From Chloroflexi bacterium AL-N1 (GTDB lineage Bacteria; Chloroflexota; Chloroflexia; Chloroflexales; Roseiflexaceae): a DNA stretch of 56,471 nucleotides. The notes beneath the pieces are model-generated. The model searched no databases and was not told where the DNA came from. It worked only from the letters and a program-made list of their open reading frames with translations. This document shows positions 33,717 through 42,220 of this stretch, piece by piece. The translations under genes were made by a program, and so were the position numbers. Position 1 is the first letter of the stretch. Every line of letters begins with the position of its first letter. The stretch covers positions 1-56,471 of the forward strand of contig WYDT01000046.1 of NCBI GenBank assembly GCA_013122435.1, in the 5' to 3' direction.

Positions 33717-34493
33717 ATGAGCAATGAAGCACTAGTATTGTACGAAATTCAGGGAGCCATTGCGACGCTCACCCTCAACCGTCCCAAAGCGCTCAATGCA
33801 CTCAGTCCTGAACTGATGGCCGAACTCGCCACTATCATGGAAACACTTGATGAAGATGATACCGTTCGCTGTATTGTTTTGACAGGCGGGCCACGTGTTT
33901 TCGCGGCAGGAGCCGATATCAAAGACATGGCCGAACGCACATCCACCAGTATGGTTGAACGACGTAGCTTTGCTACCTGGGAGCGAGTCCGAAAATGCCG
34001 TAAACCGATCATCGCAGCAGTCAGCGGCTATGCACTGGGCGGTGGCTGTGAGCTAGCCATGCAATGCGACATGATCGTCGCTAGCGAAACAGCACAGTTT
34101 GGTCAGCCAGAGATCCACATTGGTATTATGCCAGGCGCTGGTGGCACCCAACGCCTCGCGCGCGCTCTCGGTCCGTACCGCGCCATGGAGATGGTGCTCA
34201 CCGGCAACATGCTGAGTGCACGAGAAGCACACGCCGCCGGTCTCGTCAATCGGGTGGCACCGATCGAAAGCTTTCTGGATGAGGCACATCGCCTGGCTTC
34301 TGAGATCGCCTCACGCGCACCCGTCGCCATTCGTCTGGCACGCGAAGCCGTTCGTCACGGTGTCGAAACGACTGTCCGTGATGGATTGGAGATCGAACGA
34401 CGTAATTTCTATCTCCTTTTCAACACCGAAGATCAAAAAGAAGGTATGCAGGCATTTATCGAAAAACGGCCCGCAACATATAAAGGTAAATAG
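33717..34493 (+). CDS. paaF: Enoyl-CoA hydratase PaaF
   Basis: Crotonase-fold enzyme, 258 residues from ATG 33717 (homologues begin near MSNEALVLYEI; a longer frame to 33657 would include the hairpin). In the pathway PaaF hydrates the unsaturated 2,3-dehydroadipyl-CoA. The oxyanion-hole segments are RVFAAGADIKDMAE (about 58-71) and ALGGGCELAMQCDM (about 104-117); acidic catalytic Glu positions are present near GQPEIHIGIMPGAGGT. It is one of two crotonase genes next to each other; assignment of PaaF and PaaG between them rests on order and motifs. Confidence 0.88.
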   Translation: MSNEALVLYEIQGAIATLTLNRPKALNALSPELMAELATIMETLDEDDTVRCIVLTGGPRVFAAGADIKDMAERTSTSMVERRSFATWERVRKCRKPIIAAVSGYALGGGCELAMQCDMIVASETAQFGQPEIHIGIMPGAGGTQRLARALGPYRAMEMVLTGNMLSAREAHAAGLVNRVAPIESFLDEAHRLASEIASRAPVAIRLAREAVRHGVETTVRDGLEIERRNFYLLFNTEDQKEGMQAFIEKRPATYKGK

Positions 34494-34541
34494 CACAGAT
34501 GATATGGCAACAAAGCCACGCAGTTGCCAAGCGAGGCACAC

Positions 34542-35324
34542 ATGAGTGAAGTATCAATGATTGTATACGAAATAAACGAGGGTGTTGGCACCATCACGCT
34601 CAACCGACCCGATGTATACAATGCCTTTAACGAACAACTCCACACAGAGCTTGCCAGTACGCTCAAACAGGCTGAACGTAACGACGAGGTGCGCTGCATT
34701 GTTATCACAGGCGCAGGGAAAGCCTTTTGCAGCGGACAGGACATTAAGGACATACCACTGGACGGGTCACGCTCGTTAGGCGACAGTGTACGTAATTACT
34801 ACAACCCGCTGGCCTTAAAACTGCGAAGCATCCCCAAACCCATTATTGCTGCTGTCAATGGTGTGGCAGCTGGCGCAGGAATGAGCGTGGCGCTCGCCTG
34901 CGATTTTCGGGTGGCGGTCGAGAACGCGCGGTTTGTCGCCGCCTTTGCCAACATCGGGTTGGTCCCAGACACAGGACTCACCTATTTTCTGCCGCGTCTC
35001 ATTGGCCATGCTCGCGCTGTCGAACTCTGTATGCTTGGTGGTACAATTGATGCACCAACAGCATATAGTTATGGCATGGTCAATAGTGTTGTCAGCACCG
35101 AGGAGTTTCCTGACGTGGTACGACAACTCGCGGAACGCCTGGCCAATGGTTCTGCCACAGCATTGGGCCTGATGAAACGGAGCTTTGAGCTTTCCCTCAA
35201 CGGCTCACTTGAGCAAGTGCTCGATTACGAGGCCCAGGCCCAAAGGATTGCAGGCGGTGGCCCAGACTACGCCGAGGGCGTCCAGGCATTTCGCGAAAAA
35301 CGGAAACCGAAGTTTAGGGGTTAA
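34542..35324 (+). CDS. paaG: Ring-1,2-epoxyphenylacetyl-CoA isomerase PaaG
   Basis: 260-residue crotonase-family isomerase that converts the epoxide to the oxepin-CoA. Features: FCSGQDIKDIPLDGSRSLGD (about 63-82) with the long loop that distinguishes PaaG from PaaF, AAGAGMSVALACDFRVA, and NIGLVPDTGLTYFLPRLIG. The start 34542 follows GCGAGGCAC. The stop codon is part of a TAGGGGTTAAGGG element that also ends paaJ. Confidence 0.9.
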   Translation: MSEVSMIVYEINEGVGTITLNRPDVYNAFNEQLHTELASTLKQAERNDEVRCIVITGAGKAFCSGQDIKDIPLDGSRSLGDSVRNYYNPLALKLRSIPKPIIAAVNGVAAGAGMSVALACDFRVAVENARFVAAFANIGLVPDTGLTYFLPRLIGHARAVELCMLGGTIDAPTAYSYGMVNSVVSTEEFPDVVRQLAERLANGSATALGLMKRSFELSLNGSLEQVLDYEAQAQRIAGGGPDYAEGVQAFREKRKPKFRG

Positions 35325-35360
35325 GGGCCAGGAATCAAACGACCTGCAGGTGGGTGGCTG

Positions 35361-35392
35361 GCCCGTCCATCGGCATCTAGCCCGTCCATCGG
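35361..35392. repeat. Short direct repeat before paaH
   Basis: GCCCGTCCATCGG occurs twice (35361-35373 and 35380-35392) with a 19-nt period. It lies in the 101-bp gap between paaG and paaH. It could be a regulator half-site pair or a duplication scar. Confidence 0.6.
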
Positions 35393-35425
35393 ACCAAACA
35401 TATCTTCGCTCCAAAAGGTTTATCT

Positions 35426-37015
35426 ATGCACCATGAAACAATTGCAATACTTGGTAGTGGCACGATGGGGTCAGGCATTGCACAAGCAGCACTTGTTGCA
35501 GGACTACCAGTCATTCTATATGACATTGATGATCAAGCGCTCGAACGTGCCCGACAATGCATCGGTAAGGGGCTCGAAAAACAGGGCCATCCGCATCTTG
35601 TAGAGCACCTGCGTCTCGTTACCGTACTGGCCGATATTGCCAGCGCGTCCCTGGTAATTGAAGCCGTCCCTGAGCAAATCGAGCTAAAACGTGAACTGTT
35701 TGCACGTGTTGGCTCAATCTGCCCAGCACCCTGTGTCATCACCAGCAACACCAGTTCGCTACCAATTATGTCGTTTGCGTCAGTCTGTCAAGATCCACAG
35801 CGTGTCGCCGGATTACACTTCTTCAATCCGGTGCACCGCATGGCCTTGGTAGAAGTTATTCAAACCAATCAGACTGATGCGCTAACTATCGAAACGCTGT
35901 TGGGTTTTGTAGAGCGCCTAGGCAAAACACCTGTCCTGGCGCGCGATACACCTGGTTTTATTGTCAACCGCGTGGCACGGCCTTTCTACGGTGAGGCGTT
36001 ACGCATGTTCGGCGAACGTATCGCTACCCATACGGACATCGATACTATCATCCATAAAGCTGGCGGCTTCCCACTTGGGCCATTCGCGCTTATGGATCTG
36101 ATCGGCATCGACGTTAACTTTGCTGTGACCTGCTCGATGTATGAACAATCATTTGGTGAACCACGCTATCGACCGCATCTCATTCAACAGCAGATGGTTT
36201 TAGCTGGCACAATCGGACGTAAAACCGGTCAAGGATTCTATACCTATAATGATAATACACCGACAGCGAATCAAGCCACAGCAGATGCTCAACCGCTCTC
36301 GGGCGGTGTCCTGATGGGTGGCGGTAGCTGGGCGCCTGGCCTGGCAGATCTGTGCACACACCACGGCCTGCGCGTTATTCGACCCAAACCTGACTCAGAC
36401 GGCGAAGACTCCGCAATTGCGCCGGTCTTTGAGTCACAGCTTTCCATTCAGAAGGAAGTCCACACGGCTTTCGTTATCGCAGGGAACCGTGAGCATGCCG
36501 ATGAACAGATTGCAACATTTGATCGACTGCTCCCGGCCAAATTGCCTATTTTTGCCCAATGCTGCGATATCCCGCTTGGTGAGTTGGCAGTCTCACTCCG
36601 CCACCCTGAGCGGCTGGTTGGCTTTGATGGATTGTTCACCGATAGCATAATGACACTTGTAGCCTTACCTTGTTTGAGTGACGAAGCGCGCACGAGCGCC
36701 GAGGCACTTGTCCGGGGACTAGGCCGACAACCAATCTGGATCACAGACACACCAGCGTTGGTGTTACCACGCGTAGTTACCATGCTCGCAAATGAGGCCG
36801 CATTTGCCTTTGGTGAAGGTATTGCAGATGCAGATACTATCGACACTGCCATACGACTGGGAGCCAATCATCCTATAGGGCCGTTGGCACGTGCTCAACA
36901 GATTGGCTATAAAAAAATAGTTGCTATTCTCGACCACTTACACGCTGAATACGGCGAAGAACGTTACCGTGTTGCACCCGCACTAAGGCGGGCTGCACGT
37001 TTAGGCAAACTCTAG
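35426..37015 (+). CDS. paaH: 3-Hydroxyacyl-CoA dehydrogenase PaaH
   Basis: NAD-dependent oxidation of 3-hydroxyadipyl-CoA to 3-oxoadipyl-CoA. 529 residues, longer than the usual 280-residue enzyme, in the duplicated PaaH arrangement. The NAD-binding GSGTMGSGIAQAA (9-21) opens the first domain; GLHFFNPVHRMALVEVI and DTPGFIVNRVARPFYGEA follow; a second helical 3HCDH domain occupies about 395-520 (DTPALVLPRVVTMLANEAAF). It ends 9 nt before paaJ. Confidence 0.93.
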   Translation: MHHETIAILGSGTMGSGIAQAALVAGLPVILYDIDDQALERARQCIGKGLEKQGHPHLVEHLRLVTVLADIASASLVIEAVPEQIELKRELFARVGSICPAPCVITSNTSSLPIMSFASVCQDPQRVAGLHFFNPVHRMALVEVIQTNQTDALTIETLLGFVERLGKTPVLARDTPGFIVNRVARPFYGEALRMFGERIATHTDIDTIIHKAGGFPLGPFALMDLIGIDVNFAVTCSMYEQSFGEPRYRPHLIQQQMVLAGTIGRKTGQGFYTYNDNTPTANQATADAQPLSGGVLMGGGSWAPGLADLCTHHGLRVIRPKPDSDGEDSAIAPVFESQLSIQKEVHTAFVIAGNREHADEQIATFDRLLPAKLPIFAQCCDIPLGELAVSLRHPERLVGFDGLFTDSIMTLVALPCLSDEARTSAEALVRGLGRQPIWITDTPALVLPRVVTMLANEAAFAFGEGIADADTIDTAIRLGANHPIGPLARAQQIGYKKIVAILDHLHAEYGEERYRVAPALRRAARLGKL

Positions 37016-37024
37016 AGAGGTTCT

Positions 37025-38275
37025 ATGTCAACTCCAGTTATCACGCATGCCCTACGCACACCCATTGGCCGCTATGGTGGTGCACTTGCGGGCGTTCGCC
37101 CCGACGATCTTATGGCCATCGTCATTCGCGCGTTGGTCGAACAAAGCGGTATCGACCCTCAACAGATCGAGGATGTGCTCGTGGGGTGTGCGAATCAAGC
37201 CGGTGAGGACAACCGTAATGTCGCACGGATGGCCACACTCCTCGCTGGGCTGCCTATCGAGGTGCCGGGGCAAACCATCAATCGACTGTGTGGTAGCGGT
37301 CTCCAGGCCGTCAACAGTGCCGCACACGCGATTATTGCTGGTGAAGGTGAGATCTTTATTGCCGGGGGCGTCGAAAGCATGACCCGCGCCCCACTCGTGA
37401 TGGCCAAACCTGATACAGTGTGGCCCCGTGGCGGCACCCAGATGCACGACACGACGCTTGGTTGGCGCTTCACCAACTCCAGACTCACCGAGGCACACTA
37501 TCCCTACGGCATGGGTGAAACGGCTGAAAACGTGGCCGCACAGTATGGTATCAGCAGGGCCGATCAGGATGCGTTTGCGCTGGAAAGCCAACGACGCTAT
37601 GCTGCGGCTGCCAAGGCTGGACACTTTATAAATGAGATTGTTCCGGTCTCGCTACCACCAGCCAGACGTGGGCAGGAAGCACAGATCATCGATACCGATG
37701 AGCACCCACGCCCCGATACATCACTGGAACGACTGGCAAAACTCAAACCAGCCTTCGGTGGAGCTGATCGAATGCGTCCCGATGAGGTACCTGTGAGCGA
37801 CGGCAGTGTGACCGCCGGGAATGCCAGTGGTATCAATGATGGATCAGCGGCTTTGTTGGTAATGAGCGAGCACATGGCTACCAAACTTGGGTTACGGCCC
37901 CTGGCCCGTATTGTCGCCACCGCCGTCGCAGGGGTCGACCCCGCATTTATGGGCCTCGGTCCGATTCCTGCCACACGCAAAGCGCTGGACCGTGCGAAGC
38001 TTACTATAAACGATCTCGATCTGGTCGAACTCAACGAGGCTTTTGCCGCACAATCTCTGGCATGTATCCGCGAACTTGAACTTGACCCAAATCGTGTGAA
38101 CGTCAACGGCGGTGCGATTGCACTGGGGCATCCACTGGGGGCTAGTGGCGCACGTATTCTCACGACACTGGTTCACGAACTCCAACGGCGTGGTGGTCGC
38201 TATGGCCTGGCAACCATGTGTATCGGGGTAGGACAAGGAATCGCGACGGTGATGGAGAGCGGCGATAGGGGTTAA
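37025..38275 (+). CDS. paaJ: 3-Oxoadipyl-CoA thiolase PaaJ
   Basis: Thiolytic cleavage of 3-oxoadipyl-CoA to succinyl-CoA and acetyl-CoA (and an earlier 3-oxo-dehydrosuberyl-CoA step). 416 residues. The active-site Cys is in INRLCGSGLQAVNSAAH (near 88); the C-terminal catalytic pair is in GGAIALGHPLGASGARI (His near 366) and TMCIGVGQG (Cys near 398). It completes the lower pathway with PaaH. The AGAGAGG site overlaps the paaH stop. The last codons and stop lie in a TAGGGGTTAAGGG repeat. Confidence 0.94.
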   Translation: MSTPVITHALRTPIGRYGGALAGVRPDDLMAIVIRALVEQSGIDPQQIEDVLVGCANQAGEDNRNVARMATLLAGLPIEVPGQTINRLCGSGLQAVNSAAHAIIAGEGEIFIAGGVESMTRAPLVMAKPDTVWPRGGTQMHDTTLGWRFTNSRLTEAHYPYGMGETAENVAAQYGISRADQDAFALESQRRYAAAAKAGHFINEIVPVSLPPARRGQEAQIIDTDEHPRPDTSLERLAKLKPAFGGADRMRPDEVPVSDGSVTAGNASGINDGSAALLVMSEHMATKLGLRPLARIVATAVAGVDPAFMGLGPIPATRKALDRAKLTINDLDLVELNEAFAAQSLACIRELELDPNRVNVNGGAIALGHPLGASGARILTTLVHELQRRGGRYGLATMCIGVGQGIATVMESGDRG

Positions 38276-38411
38276 GGGTTAACCAGTACGCGAGCCACCA
38301 CCTACACGGTATTGTTGATCGCTCAGTCGCTCCAAGCGTCTCCGTGTTAAGATCAATCACTGACAAAGTTTATATTATAATAATACTATGAACCGTAGTA
38401 AAAAATATCTC

Positions 38412-38439
38412 TTCACGTGAGAAGCCTTTTTGGTATAAT
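38412..38439 (+). promoter_or_regulatory. Promoter for folK
   Basis: TTCACG (38412-38417) and a perfect TATAAT (38434-38439) with 16 nt between point at folK, starting about 80 nt ahead of its ATG. The 38276-38526 gap otherwise contains A/T-rich DNA without a gene. Confidence 0.6.
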
Positions 38440-38526
38440 ACGTAATCACACACCAGAAACATTAAATAGCTCACATCTATATTCAAACATTGGATAGATG
38501 TGACTCTCTTCTCCAGCAGGTGGCCT

Positions 38527-39018
38527 ATGCAAGGGCATAAGGTTTATATCGGTCTCGGCAGTAACCTTGGAGACCGTATTGCACATCTTCGTGAAGCAGT
38601 TCGTCAGTTACAAAACATTATGACTGTTGATAAAGTGTCCCAATTATACGTAGCTGCACCGCTTGGTTATGTACGAAAGGATGCCTTTATCAATGCTGCA
38701 TTGAGTGGCTATACCCAACTGAAGCCGATGGATCTCCTGGTTCAGTTACAAGCGATTGAGCGTGCGCTAGGGCGGCGGCGTGTGCAGTATGGACCACGCC
38801 CTATCGACCTTGATATTCTCTTCTACGGTACAATGCAGATCGACGCCCCCGGACTAACTATTCCCCATCCACGTCTTGCAGACCGTGCTTTTGTACTCAA
38901 ACCCCTGGCAGATATTGATCCCCAATTGATGCACCCAGTTTTATACTACACAATAACGCAATTGTTGCACGAAGCAGAAGATGCCGACCAGGTACACGTG
39001 TACACTCCTTTACCATAA
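38527..39018 (+). CDS. folK: 6-Hydroxymethyl-dihydropterin pyrophosphokinase
   Basis: Transfers pyrophosphate from ATP in folate synthesis. Counting from ATG 38527 (AGCAGGTGGCC upstream) the protein has 163 residues; the open frame from 38500 is shadowed by no better site. Motifs: YIGLGSNLGDR (6-16), and GRRRVQYGPRPIDLDILFYG with metal-binding Asp pair, then TIPHPRLADRAFVLKPLADI. It stands alone, with no neighbouring folB or folP. Confidence 0.95.
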   Translation: MQGHKVYIGLGSNLGDRIAHLREAVRQLQNIMTVDKVSQLYVAAPLGYVRKDAFINAALSGYTQLKPMDLLVQLQAIERALGRRRVQYGPRPIDLDILFYGTMQIDAPGLTIPHPRLADRAFVLKPLADIDPQLMHPVLYYTITQLLHEAEDADQVHVYTPLP

Positions 39019-39263
39019 CACGCATGACCCTACCACCATCACACGTAGTGTTTGTCACAAATGCCTCACTATTTTCTCATCCTTGATCTGTGTTCATAGG
39101 CGCTATACTGTATCATGAGTATACGTCTGTGTAGCAATTGACTCAAGCGTAAACAAAATTTTCATTATTTGGTATCATGCAAGAATAAAGAAGATCTCGA
39201 TTGAGGCTATAATGAGTTTGTATCACTGATGGTTGTGACAGGAGATCACTGGAAGAGGCATCT

Positions 39264-40892
39264 ATGACAAATATACTTATCGTTTGCGAATCGACCAATC
39301 AACGCACGTCGACATCGCATATCCTTCAGTCTGGTGGCTATGATGTTGTCGAGGCCGCGAATACATCAGAAGGTTTAACCTGTGCTGAACAAGACCATCC
39401 CGAATTAATTGTATTAGATGCACGCTCGTCTGATGTAGACAGTGATGCCTTCATTCATACCCTACGTGCCACACAACCAACTTCTGCTGTACCAATATTG
39501 ATGCTTCACGAAGATTGTGCTCAACCAATGCATGGTACGAGAACAAATGGCACTAGTCTCAATGGTGCTCCAGATGCATTACTCTGTACACCAATCCAGG
39601 AACAAGACTTACTTGTGTGTGTACAGACGATGCTGCGAATGCGCGAGACACAGACAACCCTCTACCATCAGAATCAGCGCCTCAAGGCACAGCTCGAACT
39701 GCTCACAATCGCCAATCGCTCGCTGGATTTACGTGTATTGTCAGAACAGCTACTTGACTGTGTGTTGTGGATGGTGGGACTCTCTTATGGTGGTATCTGG
39801 CTCTATGATCGAGATCAGATCGTGTGTCTGGCACAACGTGGTCTCAATGCAGAACAGACCGGTGGTTCAGCACGCCGTCGGGTGCAGGTCGACTCACCAT
39901 TTGCCCATGCCCTACAAAGCGGCAAAGCGATCTACTACGACATGGTTGCTGCGGTAGGTGAGTCTTCTATTCCTGAGAAGCCCCACCCTCTTGCTATTAT
40001 TCCGCTCATGATAGAGTCTGAAGGTATTGGGGTACTACAGTTAAGCACTATTGACGGCAGCGGTCCTGCACCCGAGGATTACCACCTCCTTGATACGGTA
40101 CTGATCCATATTGCACGAGCCATCAATCGTGCACATCAATATGAGTGGTCTGAACGGCAGCGTTATCGCCTTGAACTTGCTGACCGCAAGAAGGATGAAT
40201 ACATTTCTATCATCTCACATGAGCTGAAAAACCCGATGGCCTCAATTAAAGGGTATGCTGATCTGGTGCTACGTCGCATACGTAAAAACCCTGATGATCC
40301 TAATCGCAAAGGGCTAGAAATCATTTCGCAGCAGGTAAAGCGGATGACTGGCCTGTTAGAACAACTGATTGACTTCTCACGCATCAATATGAATCGTCTG
40401 AAACTCAACCTAGAGCAGTGTGACATTGGCGATATCACCAAACGCGTGGTTGAGGATCTACACGCCACCACCACACAGCATCAATTAACCCTTACCATCC
40501 GAGATACACCCCTCATTGCTCCGCTCGACGAGCCACGTATCACTCAGGCGATCAGCAACATTATCGGCAATGCGATCAAATATTCGCCTGCCGATGGCAG
40601 TATCACCATTCATATCAAGCAACACCAAACAGATCCACGGGAGGCACTGCTTTCAATTAGCGATCAGGGAGTAGGTATACCTGAAGCTGAACAAGATAAA
40701 CTGTTTCAGCGTTTCTTCCGCGCAAGTAATGTGGAAGAGGATGTCACAGGCACCGGGTTGGGCTTGTTTATCACCCGTGAGATAGTCTCACGACATGGTG
40801 GAAGGATCTGGTTTGAAAGCCACGAGGGACAGGGAACAACATTCTTTATCACACTTCCACTGGTCAGTGTGATTGAGCAACCAGATTTATGA
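39264..40892 (+). CDS. Hybrid sensor kinase: receiver-like, GAF, HisKA, HATPase
   Basis: 542 residues in order: receiver-like domain (1-125), GAF (about 150-295), HisKA with His319 in SHELKNP, and HATPase_c with NIIGNAIKYSP, DQGVGIP and GTGLGLFI. It is soluble; no membrane helix is seen. The receiver keeps Asp52 (LIVLDA) but the usual acidic pair is replaced (VCES) and the conserved Lys-Pro is Thr-Pro (CTP), so phosphorylation there is doubtful. Its last 4 nt overlap the M23 lipoprotein gene, so the two are translationally coupled. Confidence 0.92.
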   Translation: MTNILIVCESTNQRTSTSHILQSGGYDVVEAANTSEGLTCAEQDHPELIVLDARSSDVDSDAFIHTLRATQPTSAVPILMLHEDCAQPMHGTRTNGTSLNGAPDALLCTPIQEQDLLVCVQTMLRMRETQTTLYHQNQRLKAQLELLTIANRSLDLRVLSEQLLDCVLWMVGLSYGGIWLYDRDQIVCLAQRGLNAEQTGGSARRRVQVDSPFAHALQSGKAIYYDMVAAVGESSIPEKPHPLAIIPLMIESEGIGVLQLSTIDGSGPAPEDYHLLDTVLIHIARAINRAHQYEWSERQRYRLELADRKKDEYISIISHELKNPMASIKGYADLVLRRIRKNPDDPNRKGLEIISQQVKRMTGLLEQLIDFSRINMNRLKLNLEQCDIGDITKRVVEDLHATTTQHQLTLTIRDTPLIAPLDEPRITQAISNIIGNAIKYSPADGSITIHIKQHQTDPREALLSISDQGVGIPEAEQDKLFQRFFRASNVEEDVTGTGLGLFITREIVSRHGGRIWFESHEGQGTTFFITLPLVSVIEQPDL

Positions 40893-42034
40893 GAAGCCTG
40901 TTCATATTGGTAATCATCATCATGATATGCGGATGTGCTGCTTCTCCACCATCCGGCGAAGTAACACGTGAGCAAACACCAATAGTCGAAGCCGTCTCAG
41001 ATACATCAACTCGCATCCCAACTAATGCATCTACCTCAGCAACCACTACTTTGATACCAACTCCCATGCCACCAACCTTCACACCTGCGACGATCCCCAC
41101 AGAGACACCCACCACTCCCCCTGTTGAGCCAACACCGATACCAATACCAGCACGTTACGGCTATCCGATTGGGCAACCTGATCATGTCCCAGGTGACGGG
41201 TTTTTTATCCGCCACGGCTATATGGTTGAAAATACCTGGTTTAATCCTGGTTACTGGCATGCTGGCGAGGATTGGTATGCCGTGGATGGCGGTGAGACTG
41301 CCGGCGCACAGGTCTATGCGGTAGCGGACGGCGAAGTGGTCTACAGCGGATCGAACTACCCTGGATTGGTGGTAATCGTACGCCACGATGATGAACTTTT
41401 TTCAATGTATGGCCATCTCGATCCAACAGTTGCAGTCCAGGCAGGGCAACGTGTCATGCGTGGTGATGTCATCGGAACCGTGTTGCGTCGCTCAGACAGC
41501 GTTCCCAATCACCTGCATTTCGAGATTCGTACCTTTCTGACCACACCCGAGGTGAATGGCGCAACACCACGTTACAACTTTCGCTGTGGCATAAACTGCC
41601 CACCCGGTCCCGGATACTGGCCCCACAACGCCCCTGATCTCCCCAGCAATATGGGATGGTTGAACCCAACCCATACGATTGCCGAACGTGCATTTCCTGG
41701 CACCAATGATACTACGCCAATTGGCAACGTTGTTGTGGCAACACGGCCTCTTTCTACTTCTGTTTCAGTATGGCCCAGTGTGCCAGATGGTGATCCTGCG
41801 GTGCAGCCAATCGAAGAAATTGTCCTGACGCCAGGCGAACAATTCCCTTTGCTGGAGGTGTATGTGGGCAACGAGGCAAGCAATACGCTACACGCCAATA
41901 CCTACCAACTCTGGTATCGCATTCTTCTAGCCAGTGGACAGGAAGGCTGGGTGCAGGCGGCCATTCCCAGTACATTTGAAACCAGCGCTGACGGCCAACC
42001 ATCAACAATCTGGTTTCATTTCCTGCCGTTGTAA
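40889..42034 (+). CDS. M23-family (LytM) peptidase lipoprotein
   Basis: 381 residues. Signal with lipobox MICGC (Cys about 15), a Thr/Pro-rich linker (about 25-95) and then a peptidase_M23 domain. Zinc-site motifs: HAGEDWYAVDG (first His, Asp), YGHLDPTVAVQAG, and NHLHFEIR (HxH). A C-terminal segment of about 130 residues with an SH3-like feel follows. It probably remodels peptidoglycan-like material at the surface. Coupled to the hybrid kinase by the ATGA overlap. Confidence 0.88.
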   Translation: MRSLFILVIIIMICGCAASPPSGEVTREQTPIVEAVSDTSTRIPTNASTSATTTLIPTPMPPTFTPATIPTETPTTPPVEPTPIPIPARYGYPIGQPDHVPGDGFFIRHGYMVENTWFNPGYWHAGEDWYAVDGGETAGAQVYAVADGEVVYSGSNYPGLVVIVRHDDELFSMYGHLDPTVAVQAGQRVMRGDVIGTVLRRSDSVPNHLHFEIRTFLTTPEVNGATPRYNFRCGINCPPGPGYWPHNAPDLPSNMGWLNPTHTIAERAFPGTNDTTPIGNVVVATRPLSTSVSVWPSVPDGDPAVQPIEEIVLTPGEQFPLLEVYVGNEASNTLHANTYQLWYRILLASGQEGWVQAAIPSTFETSADGQPSTIWFHFLPL

Positions 42035-42220
42035 CACACTTGTAATGTTAGTTCTAAAACACGTACTCAACCCTGTTTGTACCTTTCATTTGCGAGAAAT
42101 TCTCGTATATATGACATATTCTCCATCTATTTTACACATTAGTACTGGAACAAAATCCTGTTCTTTAACGTTAATATTAGTAGATAACCTTCATCAATAG
42201 CTGTCTGGAAAGATAAAATA

